From: Camillea tinctor | Lineage: Eukaryota; Ascomycota; Sordariomycetes; Xylariales; Xylariaceae | Length of the DNA stretch: 64,000 nucleotides | Assembly (NCBI GenBank): GCA_022578605.1 | Contig: MU394079.1 | Coordinates: 124,001-188,000 of the forward strand | Reading direction: 5' to 3' | Part shown: piece by piece, positions 46,666 through 57,208 of the stretch | Position numbering within the stretch: the first letter of the stretch is position 1 | Layout of the letters: each line of letters opens with the position of its first letter | Program-made: the position numbers and the translations under genes | The notes under the pieces: model-generated | The model's database searches: none | Told to the model about the DNA's origin: nothing | What the model saw: the letters and a program-made list of their open reading frames with translations, nothing else

Positions 46666-47790
46666 ATGCCATCCATAGAGCTAGAATATCCCAAGCAACC
46701 TTATAGCAAGGTCAAGCGTTATGACAGTCGAGGTAAATCAAACACTAGATACTTTCATAAACATCACTCTTACAGCTTCTCCCCTTTGGAAATACTAATT
46801 CATCCATGGAGCACCTGACAATCACCCCCCTATTCCTTCTTTTATCATAACGGCTTACTAACATCCCCCACCTCCCCCAAACAGCGTCTTACGCTCTAGA
46901 GACGATCCATGAGATCATCAACACCAGCCCCATCTTGCACGTCTCCTTCAACATCCCCGACTCCCCCTTCCCCATGGTGCTCCCCATGATCGGCCAGATG
47001 GGCTCGTTCGAGCGCCCCAGCGCCGACACAGGGGACGTTCTCGAGCTGTACCTGCACGGGTACGTGTCGTCACGGTTGATGAACCTGGCGCGGAAGCAAC
47101 CCTCGCAGCAGGAAGAGGGAGAAAAGGGCCTCCCCATCACCGTGGCCGCGAGCCACGTCGACGGCCTCGTGCTCTCCCTCACCCCCAACTCGCATAGTTA
47201 CAACTACCGCTCCGCCGTGCTCTTCGGCCGCGCCGAGCTCGTGGATGATCCCGAGGAGAAGCTCTACGCTATGCGGCTCATCACGGACTCGGTTGTGAGG
47301 GGGCGGTACGAGAACGTGTGTTTTTTTTCTTTTTTCCCCTTCCTCTTTCTCCTCTTCTCTTCTTCTTCTCCCTATCCCCGTTTTTCTGCCTCTCTCCCTT
47401 TTCTTTTCTTTTCTCTCCCCCTTCCCCCTCTACTCGACCCAAAAGAGAGGAGACATGAATAAATCAGACGACTGAAATAAAACGGAGCTACGCAAAACAC
47501 AGACCCGCAACCCCCCCACCCCCGCCGAAACCCAAAGCACCGCGATCCTGCGCCTGCGGCCCGCCGCCGGAAGCGCCAAGGTGCGCAGCGGCGGGCCGAG
47601 CGACGACCGCGCGGACACGGCCGACGGGGCGCTCCTGGAGCGCGTGTGGACGGGCGTCGTGCCGCTGCGGTGCGAGGCCGGGGACCCGCTCCCGGGGCCG
47701 TACAATCGCGTTGCCGAGGTGCCCGGGTACTTGGAGGAGTGGCGGAGGGGGTTCAACGAGGAGATGGGGAGACGGAGGGGTGGGGTGTAG
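46666..47790 (+). CDS. FMN-binding split-barrel protein (pyridoxamine-phosphate-oxidase-like)
   Basis: Three exons, 46666-46732, 46885-47315 and 47503-47790 (introns 152 and 187 nt), give 261 residues. The N-terminus KVKRYDSRASYALETIHEII (spanning intron 1), then LHVSFNIPDSPFPMVLPMIG, LYLHGYVSSRLMN, GLPITVAASHVDGLVLS and YRSAVLFGRAELVDDPEEK are the flavin-binding barrel of the Pyridox_ox_2 family. The C-terminal part (ILRLRPAAGSAKVRSGGPSD, WTGVVPLRCEAGDPLP) completes the domain. Members bind FMN and are thought to be reductases or nitroreductase-like; the physiological role in fungi is not known to me. Exons 2 and 3 are much richer in GC than the flanks. Intron 2 is unusually pyrimidine-rich and one of the longest here. 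Confidence 0.85.
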
Positions 47791-48582
47791 GGGGGAAGGC
47801 CGGGCCGATTGAGGGGGTCTTGGGTATGGCGAAATGGATACCGTATGCACTGCTGATGTACATGTTTTTGGTTATACAATATATTGGGCTATCTATCTAC
47901 TTGCTATCGCACTGGCGATGTAACAACGACCTACCTGAGAGGGGTTTGGCTAACTAGCTAGGCAGGTAGTAACGGAGGGTAGGTATAGCAAGAGACTTGA
48001 GATACACATAACCCGTAGGTTATAAGCTTATGATTTCCGGATTGTGTAGCTACGTACCCTGCCTACCCTCTTTTCGAACGGGTAACGATTCCCTATGCCG
48101 AGACACCGTGTCTCGTAGGATTGAGAAACATGTCCCCGTAAAGTCCCCGTTGCTTATGTTTGTGTATGCGTATGTACAACACCGGTTGGTTTATAGCCGA
48201 GTAGCTACTGTGTCTAGTGGATGGACCCGTGTGACTGTGTCTAGGACAGCCGGGGTACGTTCCGTAATGTGACTATGAGTTATATCCGTGGTGTATTACA
48301 AGTGATTCTCTTTGAACATACGATATTCGTTGTGTGATAGCGCGATATTGTAAAGCTGTGGATGATATGATTGAATTCCAGAGAAGCAAACTCCTCTTCA
48401 TGCTCGGTATGTACATTTCTTTTCCATGGATCAAATTTCCTATGCTGCTTATATCCAGATTTCTCCTTTTATTTTTAACAATGATCTGCCATCCTACATT
48501 TATGCAAAGAAACTGTGCTGTATCTACGAACCAAAGTCCATCCCACGAGCACCAGTCAACAATTTAGTTTCTAGTATATCCC
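47791..48582. other. Convergent 3' region
   Basis: 792 bases between two converging stops, AT-rich. No gene, RNA or repeat of note is visible. Confidence 0.5.
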
Positions 48583-50462
48583 TCACCAAAGTTGCCAAAT
48601 CTCCTTTGGTAGCACCGTCCGCATGACGGCCCAGTGGCCCATGGCGCTCTGGTCATGCCACTTGGCTAGCTTCTCTGTTTCATTGACCCGGAGAATTCCC
48701 ACCTCGTCAAGTGGCGAAAATGCGGAGGGTGGAACTTCATGTTGGGGGAGCAAGTACGCTTTCCGGGCCAGGCTCTGTAGGTAGTCGCCTTCCACTGGCT
48801 TCCGGAAAGTGATAGGCTGTTTGCCGCCTGAGGAGGATGTCAATTTGGTGCAGAAGATGATTACATTGTCGAAATCGCGACCTTCTTCTTCCAGCTTCTC
48901 CTCGGAGGGCGGGGGCCCTTCACGGAAAATACGGCAGGAGGGGAACACTTCCTTAACAGTATTCACCACAATACTAAGGGGTGGGAGTGTGAAGTCACCC
49001 GCGTAATTCTGAGTAGTTAGTTTCATGACAAGTCTGCGTTAAGTGAGGGTTAAGGTCTTACAATAGCTATGACTCCGTTGGGCTTCAGCATGTGCCTAAG
49101 ACCCATTAGAAACTCATCCGTGAAGAGAGCAATTGGCTCCGCGCCACCGGTGAAAACGTCATGGATGATGTAGTCATAGTGCTCATGCAGACTCTCCGCA
49201 TTTAGCTGACTCCAGGAGACAACATCTTGGATTATTGCGGTGTGGTTCGACGGCAAGCCAAAGTATTTCTGGGCAAAATCATATACCACGGGATCAATCT
49301 CCACAATGGTCGTATCAATGCCGTGTGCAATTAGAGCGGATGGAGTAGTGCCAATACCCAAGCCACTAGAGTCTTGTCAGCGATCTGATACATTAGGTAT
49401 TGACTACTTCGGTACTCACATGTTGAGAGCTTTGGCTTGATTATCGGGCACTTTCTCGGGAATCTCAACAAGCCTGACGGCCTCTAGCTGGGCGAACACG
49501 CTGTAAATAGGCTCACCAACGATTTTTCTCTCGAGCTTTATCCATTCCCCACCCAGCAAGCTATGGTCGCACCTCATGACCCTGAATCCATCTCGGTGAC
49601 TGTCTATTACCGAGATGTAACCCGTGTTCGATTCCCATCTATCAATCAGTGACCAGCCGTTGCGATTCAGGGTCGTGTTGAGTAAACCAGTTGCCATTGG
49701 GGTCATAAGATTGGTGTTATAGAACAAGCCATGCAACAGGGCTGGGATGGCTGCGAATAGGAGCATGGATCGAGCCATGGCAGCATATGTTGCTGCTAAT
49801 GCTAGCTCCATAACCACGCGAGTCTGAACTATGGAGCGGCCAATCTGCAGGAATAGCTGCTTGCTCGATGTCCTCTCTACATACTTGTAGAGAAGATAGG
49901 AGCCGATACCTGGAGCAGAGCTCCCGACGGAGTTGGGTAGGAGGCTCAAGTCAGCTGCTGCGAAGGTATCGGCTATACATGCTGTGCTGAGCATGACCAA
50001 GGGGAAGAGGGTTAAGGTCTCGGTGATGGCAGGCCCATTTGCTACACCAAATGTGTCGCTCCAGCTGAACAGGTAAGACTGGAGCATAGGGGTATGTATA
50101 GCGATTAAAGGTAGCAACATGATGGTTTTGACTGGAAGAATTCGCCTCAGAGCCAAGTTACCTGCCCATCCAATAAACATGGCGGTCCAAACGACTCGTT
50201 CGTGTAGCCTAGCAGCGGCTATCTGGCCATAGACAGGCGATAGGGTCAACACAGAGACATTGGAATAGACGGCTATGAGAGCGATCAATGCTGTGATCTT
50301 GCCATAGACAGCACCTTGCTCCTTGAACCATCTGCTCCAGGTCTCATCACGTGCTTGGGTGGCGAGGAGCTTCAACTCATTCTCGAATTCTTCCTTTGTC
50401 TCAGCCGGTTTATGTCCTGGCTGGGACGCCTTTTTCTTGGGCGTTTGCTTCCGGGGTGGCAT
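48583..50462 (-). CDS. Membrane-anchored spermidine-synthase-like methyltransferase-fold protein
   Basis: Three exons, 50462-49420, 49365-49062 and 49008-48583 (introns 54 and 53 nt), give 590 residues. After a Lys/Pro-rich start the first 260 residues contain about five to six hydrophobic segments (for example ITALIALIAVYSNVSVLTLS, MFIGWAGNLAL, TIMLLPLIAIHTPMLQSYLF, LAATYAAMARSMLLFAAIPA). The second half has an aminopropyltransferase/SAM fold: a beta-rich entry (DRWESNTGYISVIDSHRDGF), the nucleotide loop ALNIGLGIGTTPSALIAHGI across the first intron, acidic VEIDP, then YDYIIHDVFTGGAEP and GVIAI|NYAGDF. The canonical catalytic DxxD-like pattern of true spermidine synthase is altered (HDVFTGGA), so polyamine synthesis is not implied. 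The topology suggests a membrane enzyme with its catalytic domain on one face. It is divergent from RAD10, 883 bp between starts. Confidence 0.82.
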
Positions 50463-51345
50463 GTTGTGTGAGTGAGAGGAATTAGGGGGTTAACTCAAGT
50501 ATGCGAATAGAAAAGAAAATGGTGAAAAAGAAAAAAAAAGGAAGCTAATAAAAAAATAGAAATATCCAATTAATGATATGATATGAGAGGTATCAAAGGG
50601 TTTACTAACTCATCAACAGCCAGCTGTCGAAGTCGGAGCCTCTTGTTCTCTTTGTTTCATAGCCCGGTGTCAACAGGCTAAAACAAAGTGAACAGACGTC
50701 GTTGGCCTTTGTTAATGGACTCTAAACAAATCCATAGGCCTGGAATTAAACTTGAAGCCAGGGGGGATGGTTTCACTTGGGCTGTGGCTGTTGTTGTGGC
50801 TTGGTGACCTGATGCGATGGAGTGCTCCATTCATCCCACTTGATATAGCTTCAAGTTCATTTATACACTACCTACACGCTACAGCTGACTAGGAATAATA
50901 TAACTCTATTTTTCATATATATATGCGCAATTCTGCTCTTTTTATTATTATTATTCTTTTATATAAAAAACAATAAGATTGAACTATCTTAATCATGTAA
51001 AATTGACTACTTACTAGGTAGTATTTACTTTTCATGTTATGCTACTCAGCTCATTATATTGACAGCTTCTAGTGTATGTATTGAAGGTTATAGGTAGGCT
51101 TTTAGTAGTGTAGTAGACATTACCTAACACCACTGCATAGTTTATAAGTGGGGCGGTAGGGAATCCCACCGATAACCTAGGTTATGTAAGTTATTAGCGT
51201 GCCTAGTAGCATAGAACGAAAAGGTTACAGAGGCTTAATAACATATGCTTCTAGTGGCTCATAAGCCTTTCTTAGCCCCCCATTAGCATTCTCCATATTT
51301 CTCTCTCTTCACATCACAACCTTGAACTTGCACCACCATACCACA
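50463..51345. other. Divergent promoter region, SpeE-like gene / RAD10
   Basis: 883 bases, AT-rich toward the middle with ATTATT repeats (50942-50953). No coding frame supported. Confidence 0.5.
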
Positions 51346-52563
51346 ATGGATGATGACGATGATTTTGGGGCAGACCCCGAATTTCTATCCGCTCTGGCCT
51401 CTTCCGCTACTTCTGCCGATAAGTCGAGCCAACCTAAATCCCAGCCAGTCAGCCGTCCACCACCACAACCCACCCCTCAAAGAATACAGCAGCCCATCCC
51501 TCAACGTTTAGACAAGAGACCTCCATCCAACACCACTGCTGCCACCAGCATCAGCACCGCTGCCGGTTCTAAGATTGTTCAACCAACTCCCCAAGTCCTC
51601 CCGCAGCGTTCTTCCGGGTCTTCCATACTGGTGTCACCGCGCCAGAAGGGAAACCCTGTACTCGCATCCCTACGATCGCTGCCATGGGAATACAGCGATA
51701 TCCCGGCCGACTATGGCCTAGGCCTGACCACCTGCGCTCTCTTCCTGAGTCTGAAATACCACCGCCTACATCCCGAATACATATATACGCGCATACGCAA
51801 CCTCCAAGGGAAATACAACCTGCGCATCCTTTTGACTATGGTCGATATTCCCAACCACGAAGATCCCTTGCGTGAACTGTCCAAGACCTCGTTAGTCAAC
51901 AACGTAACCATTATCCTGTGCTGGTCTGCCGCCGAGGCTGCAAGATATCTCGAGCTTTACAAATCATACGAGCATGCAAACTTCGGTGCCATCAAGGGCC
52001 AACAAGCCACCAGCTATGCGGAGAAGCTGGTCGAGTTCGTCACAGTGCCTCGGGGGATTAACAAGGCCGATGCCATCTCCTTGGTCAGTGCATTTGGCAG
52101 CTTAAAGAATGCTATCAATGGCGATCCAGAACAAGTGTCTATGATCGCCGGCTGGGGAGAGAAGAAGGTCAAGAGGTGGTGCAGTGTTGTAGAAGAGCCC
52201 TTTCGGGTGCAGCACGCTGCGAAACGGCGCCTGGTCTCTAGTGAGAACAGCACAGTTCTTGAACAGGCCATTCCGATTAGCCAAGTAAACCCGAGTAACA
52301 CGTCTAATCGATCTGCGAGTGCATCTGGAAGCGCTTCTAATAGAGCCAATCGAGATCACAACCGGGACCATAGTAGAATTAATGAAGAAGAAGAAGCAAT
52401 GTTAGCAGCAGCCATTGAGGAGTCGAAGAAGACAGCTGCTCAAGAGAGGTTAGCCAGCTCTACCTCTACTTCTACCACAGAGCCAGGTACAAGTACGCGC
52501 AAGGAATACCAACTCAGTGGTGGAATTGCGGCTGAATTAGCCAAACTACGAGAGCAAGGATGA
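51346..52563 (+). CDS. RAD10: DNA excision-repair protein Rad10 / ERCC1
   Basis: One exon, 405 residues, starting at the ATG in MDDDDDFGADPEFLSAL. Residues 20-100 are Gln/Pro/Ser-rich. The Rad10 central domain begins about residue 110 (GNPVLASLRSLPWEYSDIPA, DYGLGLTTCALFLSLKYHRL, HPEYIYTRIRNL) and continues through VDIPNHEDPLRELSK, IILCWSAAEAARYLE and YEHANFGAIKGQQ. A helix-hairpin-helix pair follows (NKADAISLVSAFGSLKNAIN, then VSMIAGWGEKKVKRW). Rad10/ERCC1 pairs with Rad1/XPF as the structure-specific nuclease that cuts 5' of damage in nucleotide excision repair. The C-terminal 100 residues are an extension beyond the minimal ERCC1 fold and contain a ubiquitin-interacting-like motif at residues 347-361 (EEEEAMLAAAIEESK). 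Confidence 0.94.
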   Translation: MDDDDDFGADPEFLSALASSATSADKSSQPKSQPVSRPPPQPTPQRIQQPIPQRLDKRPPSNTTAATSISTAAGSKIVQPTPQVLPQRSSGSSILVSPRQKGNPVLASLRSLPWEYSDIPADYGLGLTTCALFLSLKYHRLHPEYIYTRIRNLQGKYNLRILLTMVDIPNHEDPLRELSKTSLVNNVTIILCWSAAEAARYLELYKSYEHANFGAIKGQQATSYAEKLVEFVTVPRGINKADAISLVSAFGSLKNAINGDPEQVSMIAGWGEKKVKRWCSVVEEPFRVQHAAKRRLVSSENSTVLEQAIPISQVNPSNTSNRSASASGSASNRANRDHNRDHSRINEEEEAMLAAAIEESKKTAAQERLASSTSTSTTEPGTSTRKEYQLSGGIAAELAKLREQG

Positions 52564-53370
52564 ACCATAATATCATACCACTTGTTTACAGTTTGAAAAG
52601 CAGCAGGACTAGAAAATACCCCTTAACCCCTCTACCCCCCTTTTTATTCGCCGATCGGGTTTATCTCGCTAGGTACAACATACAACTACCTACAGGAACA
52701 TAACATTATAAATGAAACTCCATATAGACCATGACACCCCTGGGTCTTCACTGGGGTATGAATTCTACGAGACAAGACAGATGGGGGATAGAGAATAGAG
52801 GCACTTGACTTCACATAGCTAACGAAGTATATACCTATCATAGAAGCTTCTTTTCGGATAGGACAAGAGGGAATGGTATGGCGGTGGTGGTGGTGATGGT
52901 GGTGGTGGTTAGGTACATGACATGGAGCAGGATGTGTATGTATACACATCGGAGCTGTGCCTGCTTGGCTGACGATATCATCTGCAGGAACGTGCGATCA
53001 CAGCCAAGCTAGTTTGGTGCCATCTGCCCCGGTCCGCACTTTTAAGCTTGATGATGATCCACATTCCACAGCTTTGGGGGGCAAGGGGGGATACTATAGG
53101 ATTACACCATCCACTAACACTGGCCTTGGATCATTTTGGTGAGAGGTTCCACCACATCTCTAAAGTAAATAGCACGAGCATACTCCCTCCACATCTCAGG
53201 ATCCGGCAATCGACTATTCCTTCTTCCTTGCTCGGAAACCCAGGACTTAATAAACACGACCGATGCCTCCTCACCGCCACTATGCATATACGATACGCCG
53301 TGTGCTCAGCATTAGTTTGCTACTATAATAGTGTACACACACAACCTATATTAAATACATGAGAACATAG

Positions 53371-53620
53371 ATCAACTGAGAGTCGAATCAATTCTTGCAA
53401 GGATACCAGGTGGGGGCGAAGCCCCATACACACTTTAACTTCTCAAAAGTGCTTACTTTGAATGTATTTGGGTTTAGTTAATAGGTTGTGGTCGCTAACT
53501 AAAAAGGTTTATAGTCGATAACAGTAAAAAAGTCAGTGGTTAACAATTAAAACAAAGAAATCCTTCACGTATGCTTACAACCTGGTATCGTTGCGAGAAT
53601 TGATTCGACTTTCAGTTGAT
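53371..53620. mobile_element. Short element with 41-bp terminal inverted repeats (MITE-like)
   Basis: The left arm 53371-53411 (begins ATCAACTGAGAGTCGAATC) is matched in reverse complement by 53580-53620, with 38 of 41 positions identical. The arms enclose 168 bp without coding capacity, which begins with a small GGGGC/GCCCC hairpin at 53413-53425. Total length 250 bp suits a miniature inverted-repeat element. I cannot see a clear target-site duplication, so the ends may be slightly off. Confidence 0.7.
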
Positions 53621-54332
53621 TTCGGACCTCATATTAATCTCATGGAGACATCTTGTTTAATGTGACCAGCAATACCAGGTAACCCCGCAGAACGGTATGC
53701 TGGTTATCGGTTTTTTGGCCATGTCTTGTGTCTCGTGCCTCGGAAGGCGGCTAGGTAGGACTCGGTAGGAGAACAAAGCTATGTATCTCCCCCTTTCCCC
53801 CACACATTCCCGCAAGCCACTTCGATGTTAGCGCTGGATGCTAATGAGGGTGAATTCTTGGGGTAATTTATTCCCCTTTTCTTGGTATGATAATAAGTTT
53901 CGACAACCCAAGACAGATCCGATCATCGGGCCTTTTCCCGTGCTCGGGTCATAGGATGGAAATACACTACACCTCATTCCTTTGCGAGGTCATTCTGTCA
54001 ACCCCCCTTTTCTTATCAGGTTTGCACCTAATCTTGAATTATCTTTACCACCTGCATCTGTTCCCTCAAAGTGGAAGGTGATACGATTTTGTAGCTACGT
54101 TACCGGACGATGTCAGGGTCACCTAAGCCATTGCCAAGTTCAAACAAGAAGAAAATAACGACATGGAAAAAAAAACTCAGAAAAAAAACTAAGTTAGAAA
54201 AGCTAGCAACAAATGAAGCGGATCCCCTCCAATTCTTAGCGTGGCCGGACTCCCGCTGTCATACAGCAGCATCCTAGGTTGTAGCTGTAAAGCACGGTCT
54301 ACATCATATCGTGGCCTACTGTGTGTAAGTTG

Positions 54333-54379
54333 GTAAGTATGTAAGGTAGTCAGTCGGCTTGACTACCTTACATACCTAC
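54333..54379. repeat. Strong hairpin, 20-bp stem and 7-nt loop
   Basis: 54333-54352 pairs with 54360-54379 with one mismatch, and the loop is GTCGGCT. The stem includes TATGTAAGGTAGTCA. It is intergenic, far from any coding exon. It could be a small-RNA precursor, a transcript-end structure or a remnant of an inverted repeat. Confidence 0.75.
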
Positions 54380-55156
54380 TCTCACTCGTACAAAACTTAC
54401 ATCTACAAACTCAAAGTACTCACAGCACCCTCTGCCTCCTCTGCGTTCACGCGCAGAGACAGGGGGTCGACCTATGGCCGCATCATGAGATAGCATAATA
54501 AGTGCCATCGGTGATCCACAATCAAGGTTCAGGCAGGACCACATGGTCCTTGATTCCAAGAATCCCGGATCCCCGTGCAGCGCGTATGTGACGGTCAACA
54601 TTGTTGCTAATTTGATCATTCCTGCTCAGCAAATCGCATCTGATCGCCGTACCTAGGCCCTAGAGCCTCCAAGACTTGCATGTTTATCCCGTTGTGCCTT
54701 AGCTTGTTGGGATCTCGAGCCTATTGACGATAGTGCGGACCTTACTTCAACCCTGGCTTGGCAAACTTAGTGTGGACCAACTGCCTTGTGAGGTAGGCAA
54801 TAAGTCAAGGTAGTAGACAAGTTAAGATGAAGGGTTGTAGCTTATACATTATCCACATTTCTGGGTTGTTACTATCACCCAAAGCCTCATAGATGGCTGC
54901 TGCTATGACACCCCTACTTCCAGTTTACTTTCCTCTTTAGTTAATGTTCAGGAAGACACCTTTTCTTCCTCCTTCTAAAGTTACGCTTGTCGACTCCCTC
55001 CACTCGCTCCATTCTTGTTCCTTCACTAACCTTCCCTCTTTCACTTTACTAAAAGGCTAAAAAGCTACTATCGTGGCAGCAGCCATCCGTAAGGTTTGAC
55101 TCTCTACCCTTCAGCTTCTTCTACGAGCTTCGCTCCTTGTCCGAGCCCCTTTTGTA

Positions 55157-55164
55157 TATATAAA
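55157..55164 (+). promoter_or_regulatory. TATA-like element upstream of the GH47 gene
   Basis: TATATAAA lies about 295 nt upstream of the GH47 start codon in the sense orientation. It is plausible as a core promoter with a leader of roughly 260 nt, but unsupported otherwise. Confidence 0.3.
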
Positions 55165-55458
55165 GGCCCTCTATACCCCATAGTCCTTGGATAAGCATCT
55201 GTTTATGCCCCCCTCCCCCCCCTCTCCCCCCTCCCAGTGCTGATGCCTCTTTGCCACCTATTGGTTGTACCTAGCCTGATCCCCGTCGTGACACTTTCGA
55301 TTTACTTCCCCCCTATTTATTAGTTATTTGTTTTCCCTCATCTGTAAAAATTTTTTTTTTTTTTGGATCTCGGCACATCATTCTTTTGTGTTGGATTTAG
55401 ATCATATCACTCTTTTTATTGTTTCGTTTCGGAGTTTATCTGTACATGGTATTTCATC

Positions 55459-57208
55459 ATGCTGTCTTATCCATGGACCGTTGCCGTTGCACTCAGCTCT
55501 GTCTCATCGGCTCTTGCTGCTTCTAGCATAAGCTATGTATCTCACCCCGAAAGGCTCGAGTTCGTCAAGGAAATCTTCCAAAGGTCATGGGATGGCTACT
55601 ACAAATATGCATTTCCTAACGACAGCCTCAAACCAATTTCAAGATCTTACATGAATGACCGGTATGCAGGAGGACATCTCGAAGAGGGAAAAAACCATAT
55701 ACTAACATAGTTACTAGTAATGGATGGGGAGCAAGCGCAGTTGATGCCATATCAACTGCCTTAGTTATGGGAAATCAAGATGTTGTCAACCAAATCGTGG
55801 ATCACATTCGAACTATTCAGTTCAACCAGACTGCTCAGGGGGCTGAACAAGTTTCGCTTTTCGAGACTACCATTCGTTACCTAGGTGGCATGGTTTCAGG
55901 TAAGCCAGGGAGCTATCGTTAGTCAAGCCGTGTTCTGAGACTTCTTCCTAGCATATGATTTCATGACAAGCTCTGCAATGAGTTATGGAGATGCACAAAC
56001 CGATGCGGCTGTCATATTAGAACAGGCTATCAATCTTGCCGACCTTCTCAGTGTGGCATTTGACACGCCGAGCGGAGTGCCCATCAATAACCTGATCTTC
56101 AATGGCCCTGCCGGACCTGTGGTGGACGACACCCAGACAACGAATGGTCTCGCTACTATCGGGACCCTTGTCTTGGAGTGGACACGTCTGAGCGATATTA
56201 CCGGCGACCCTAAGTATGCAGAGCTGACACAGGTCGCCGAAGACTATCTGCTCAATGTACGGAACCCCCAGGTTGGTGAGCCATATCCAGGATTGGTAGG
56301 TTCCAACGTGAACGTCTCCAACGGGAACTTTGTCGACTCTAGCGGAGCATGGACTGGCGGCACGGATTCGTTTTACGAATATCTAATCAAGATGTACCTG
56401 TATGACACGGATCGTTTCGCTGTCTATAAGGACCGATGGATTGCGGCTGTAGACTCAAGTATGGAGTATCTGGCATCTAGCCCCAGCAGTCGGCCAGATC
56501 TCACATTTATGGCTGGCTACAGAGGATATGGCAAGGACAATTTGGTATTTCAATCGCAGCATCGTGAGTTGATTAAACCATCTAATTACCCAGTCCAATT
56601 ATTAATATTATTACCTAGTCGCTTGCTTCGATGGAGGGAATATCATACTTGGCGGCCTTGTTCTCGACAGGCAGGATTACGTTGACTTTGGTCTCGCGTT
56701 GGTGAATGGCTGCCACGATACCTACATTTCTACTTATACTGGAATCGGACCCGAAATCTTCAATTGGCAAGACAGCAAGCTGGCTCCCAATGCTACTAAC
56801 AACGCACCAGCCCCGAGCGACTACACAGACTTCTACGAGAAAGCAGGATTCTGGATCCCGTCGGGTGATGGGACCTACCAATTGCGTCCAGAAGTCATTG
56901 AGAGCTATTACTATGCATACAGGGCTACGGGGGACACCAAGTACCAGGACTGGGCCTGGGATGCCATCCAGAACATCAATGAAACATGCATTGCTGGCGT
57001 AGGGTATAGTTCTATCACGGACGTCAACGCCCCAGGTGGAGGAAGCAAAATTGACGCCCAAGAGAGCTTCTGGTTTGCCGAAGTGCTTAAATACAGCTAC
57101 CTGATTCAGGCAGATGATGCGCCATGGCAAGTGTCTGCGGACCACGACAACACATGGGTCTACAATACGGAGGCACACCCTTTCAAGATCTCTGGGAAGC
57201 CCATTTAG
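55459..57208 (+). CDS. Secreted GH47 alpha-1,2-mannosidase
   Basis: Four exons, 55459-55661, 55718-55899, 55952-56563 and 56619-57208 (introns 56, 52 and 55 nt), give 528 residues. Residues 1-20 are a signal peptide ([20 protein letters not shown]). The catalytic (alpha/alpha)7 domain shows the family blocks [103 protein letters not shown] with the catalytic-site Glu, and [10 protein letters not shown], whose Thr binds calcium. Class I mannosidases remove alpha-1,2-linked mannose from N-glycans. With a cleavable signal and no transmembrane anchor or retention signal, this one is probably secreted, like the extracellular 1,2-alpha-mannosidases of Aspergillus and Penicillium. An out-of-frame ATG at 55446 precedes the start. 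Confidence 0.95.

Larger units (their letters stand above)
52564..55458. other. Gene-free spacer with inverted-repeat element and hairpin
   Basis: 2.9 kb without a supported gene. It holds a GGT/CCA triplet patch (52878-52910), the terminal-inverted-repeat element (53371-53620), a strong hairpin (54333-54379), C-rich runs (55207-55236) and the leader of the GH47 gene. Confidence 0.6.
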
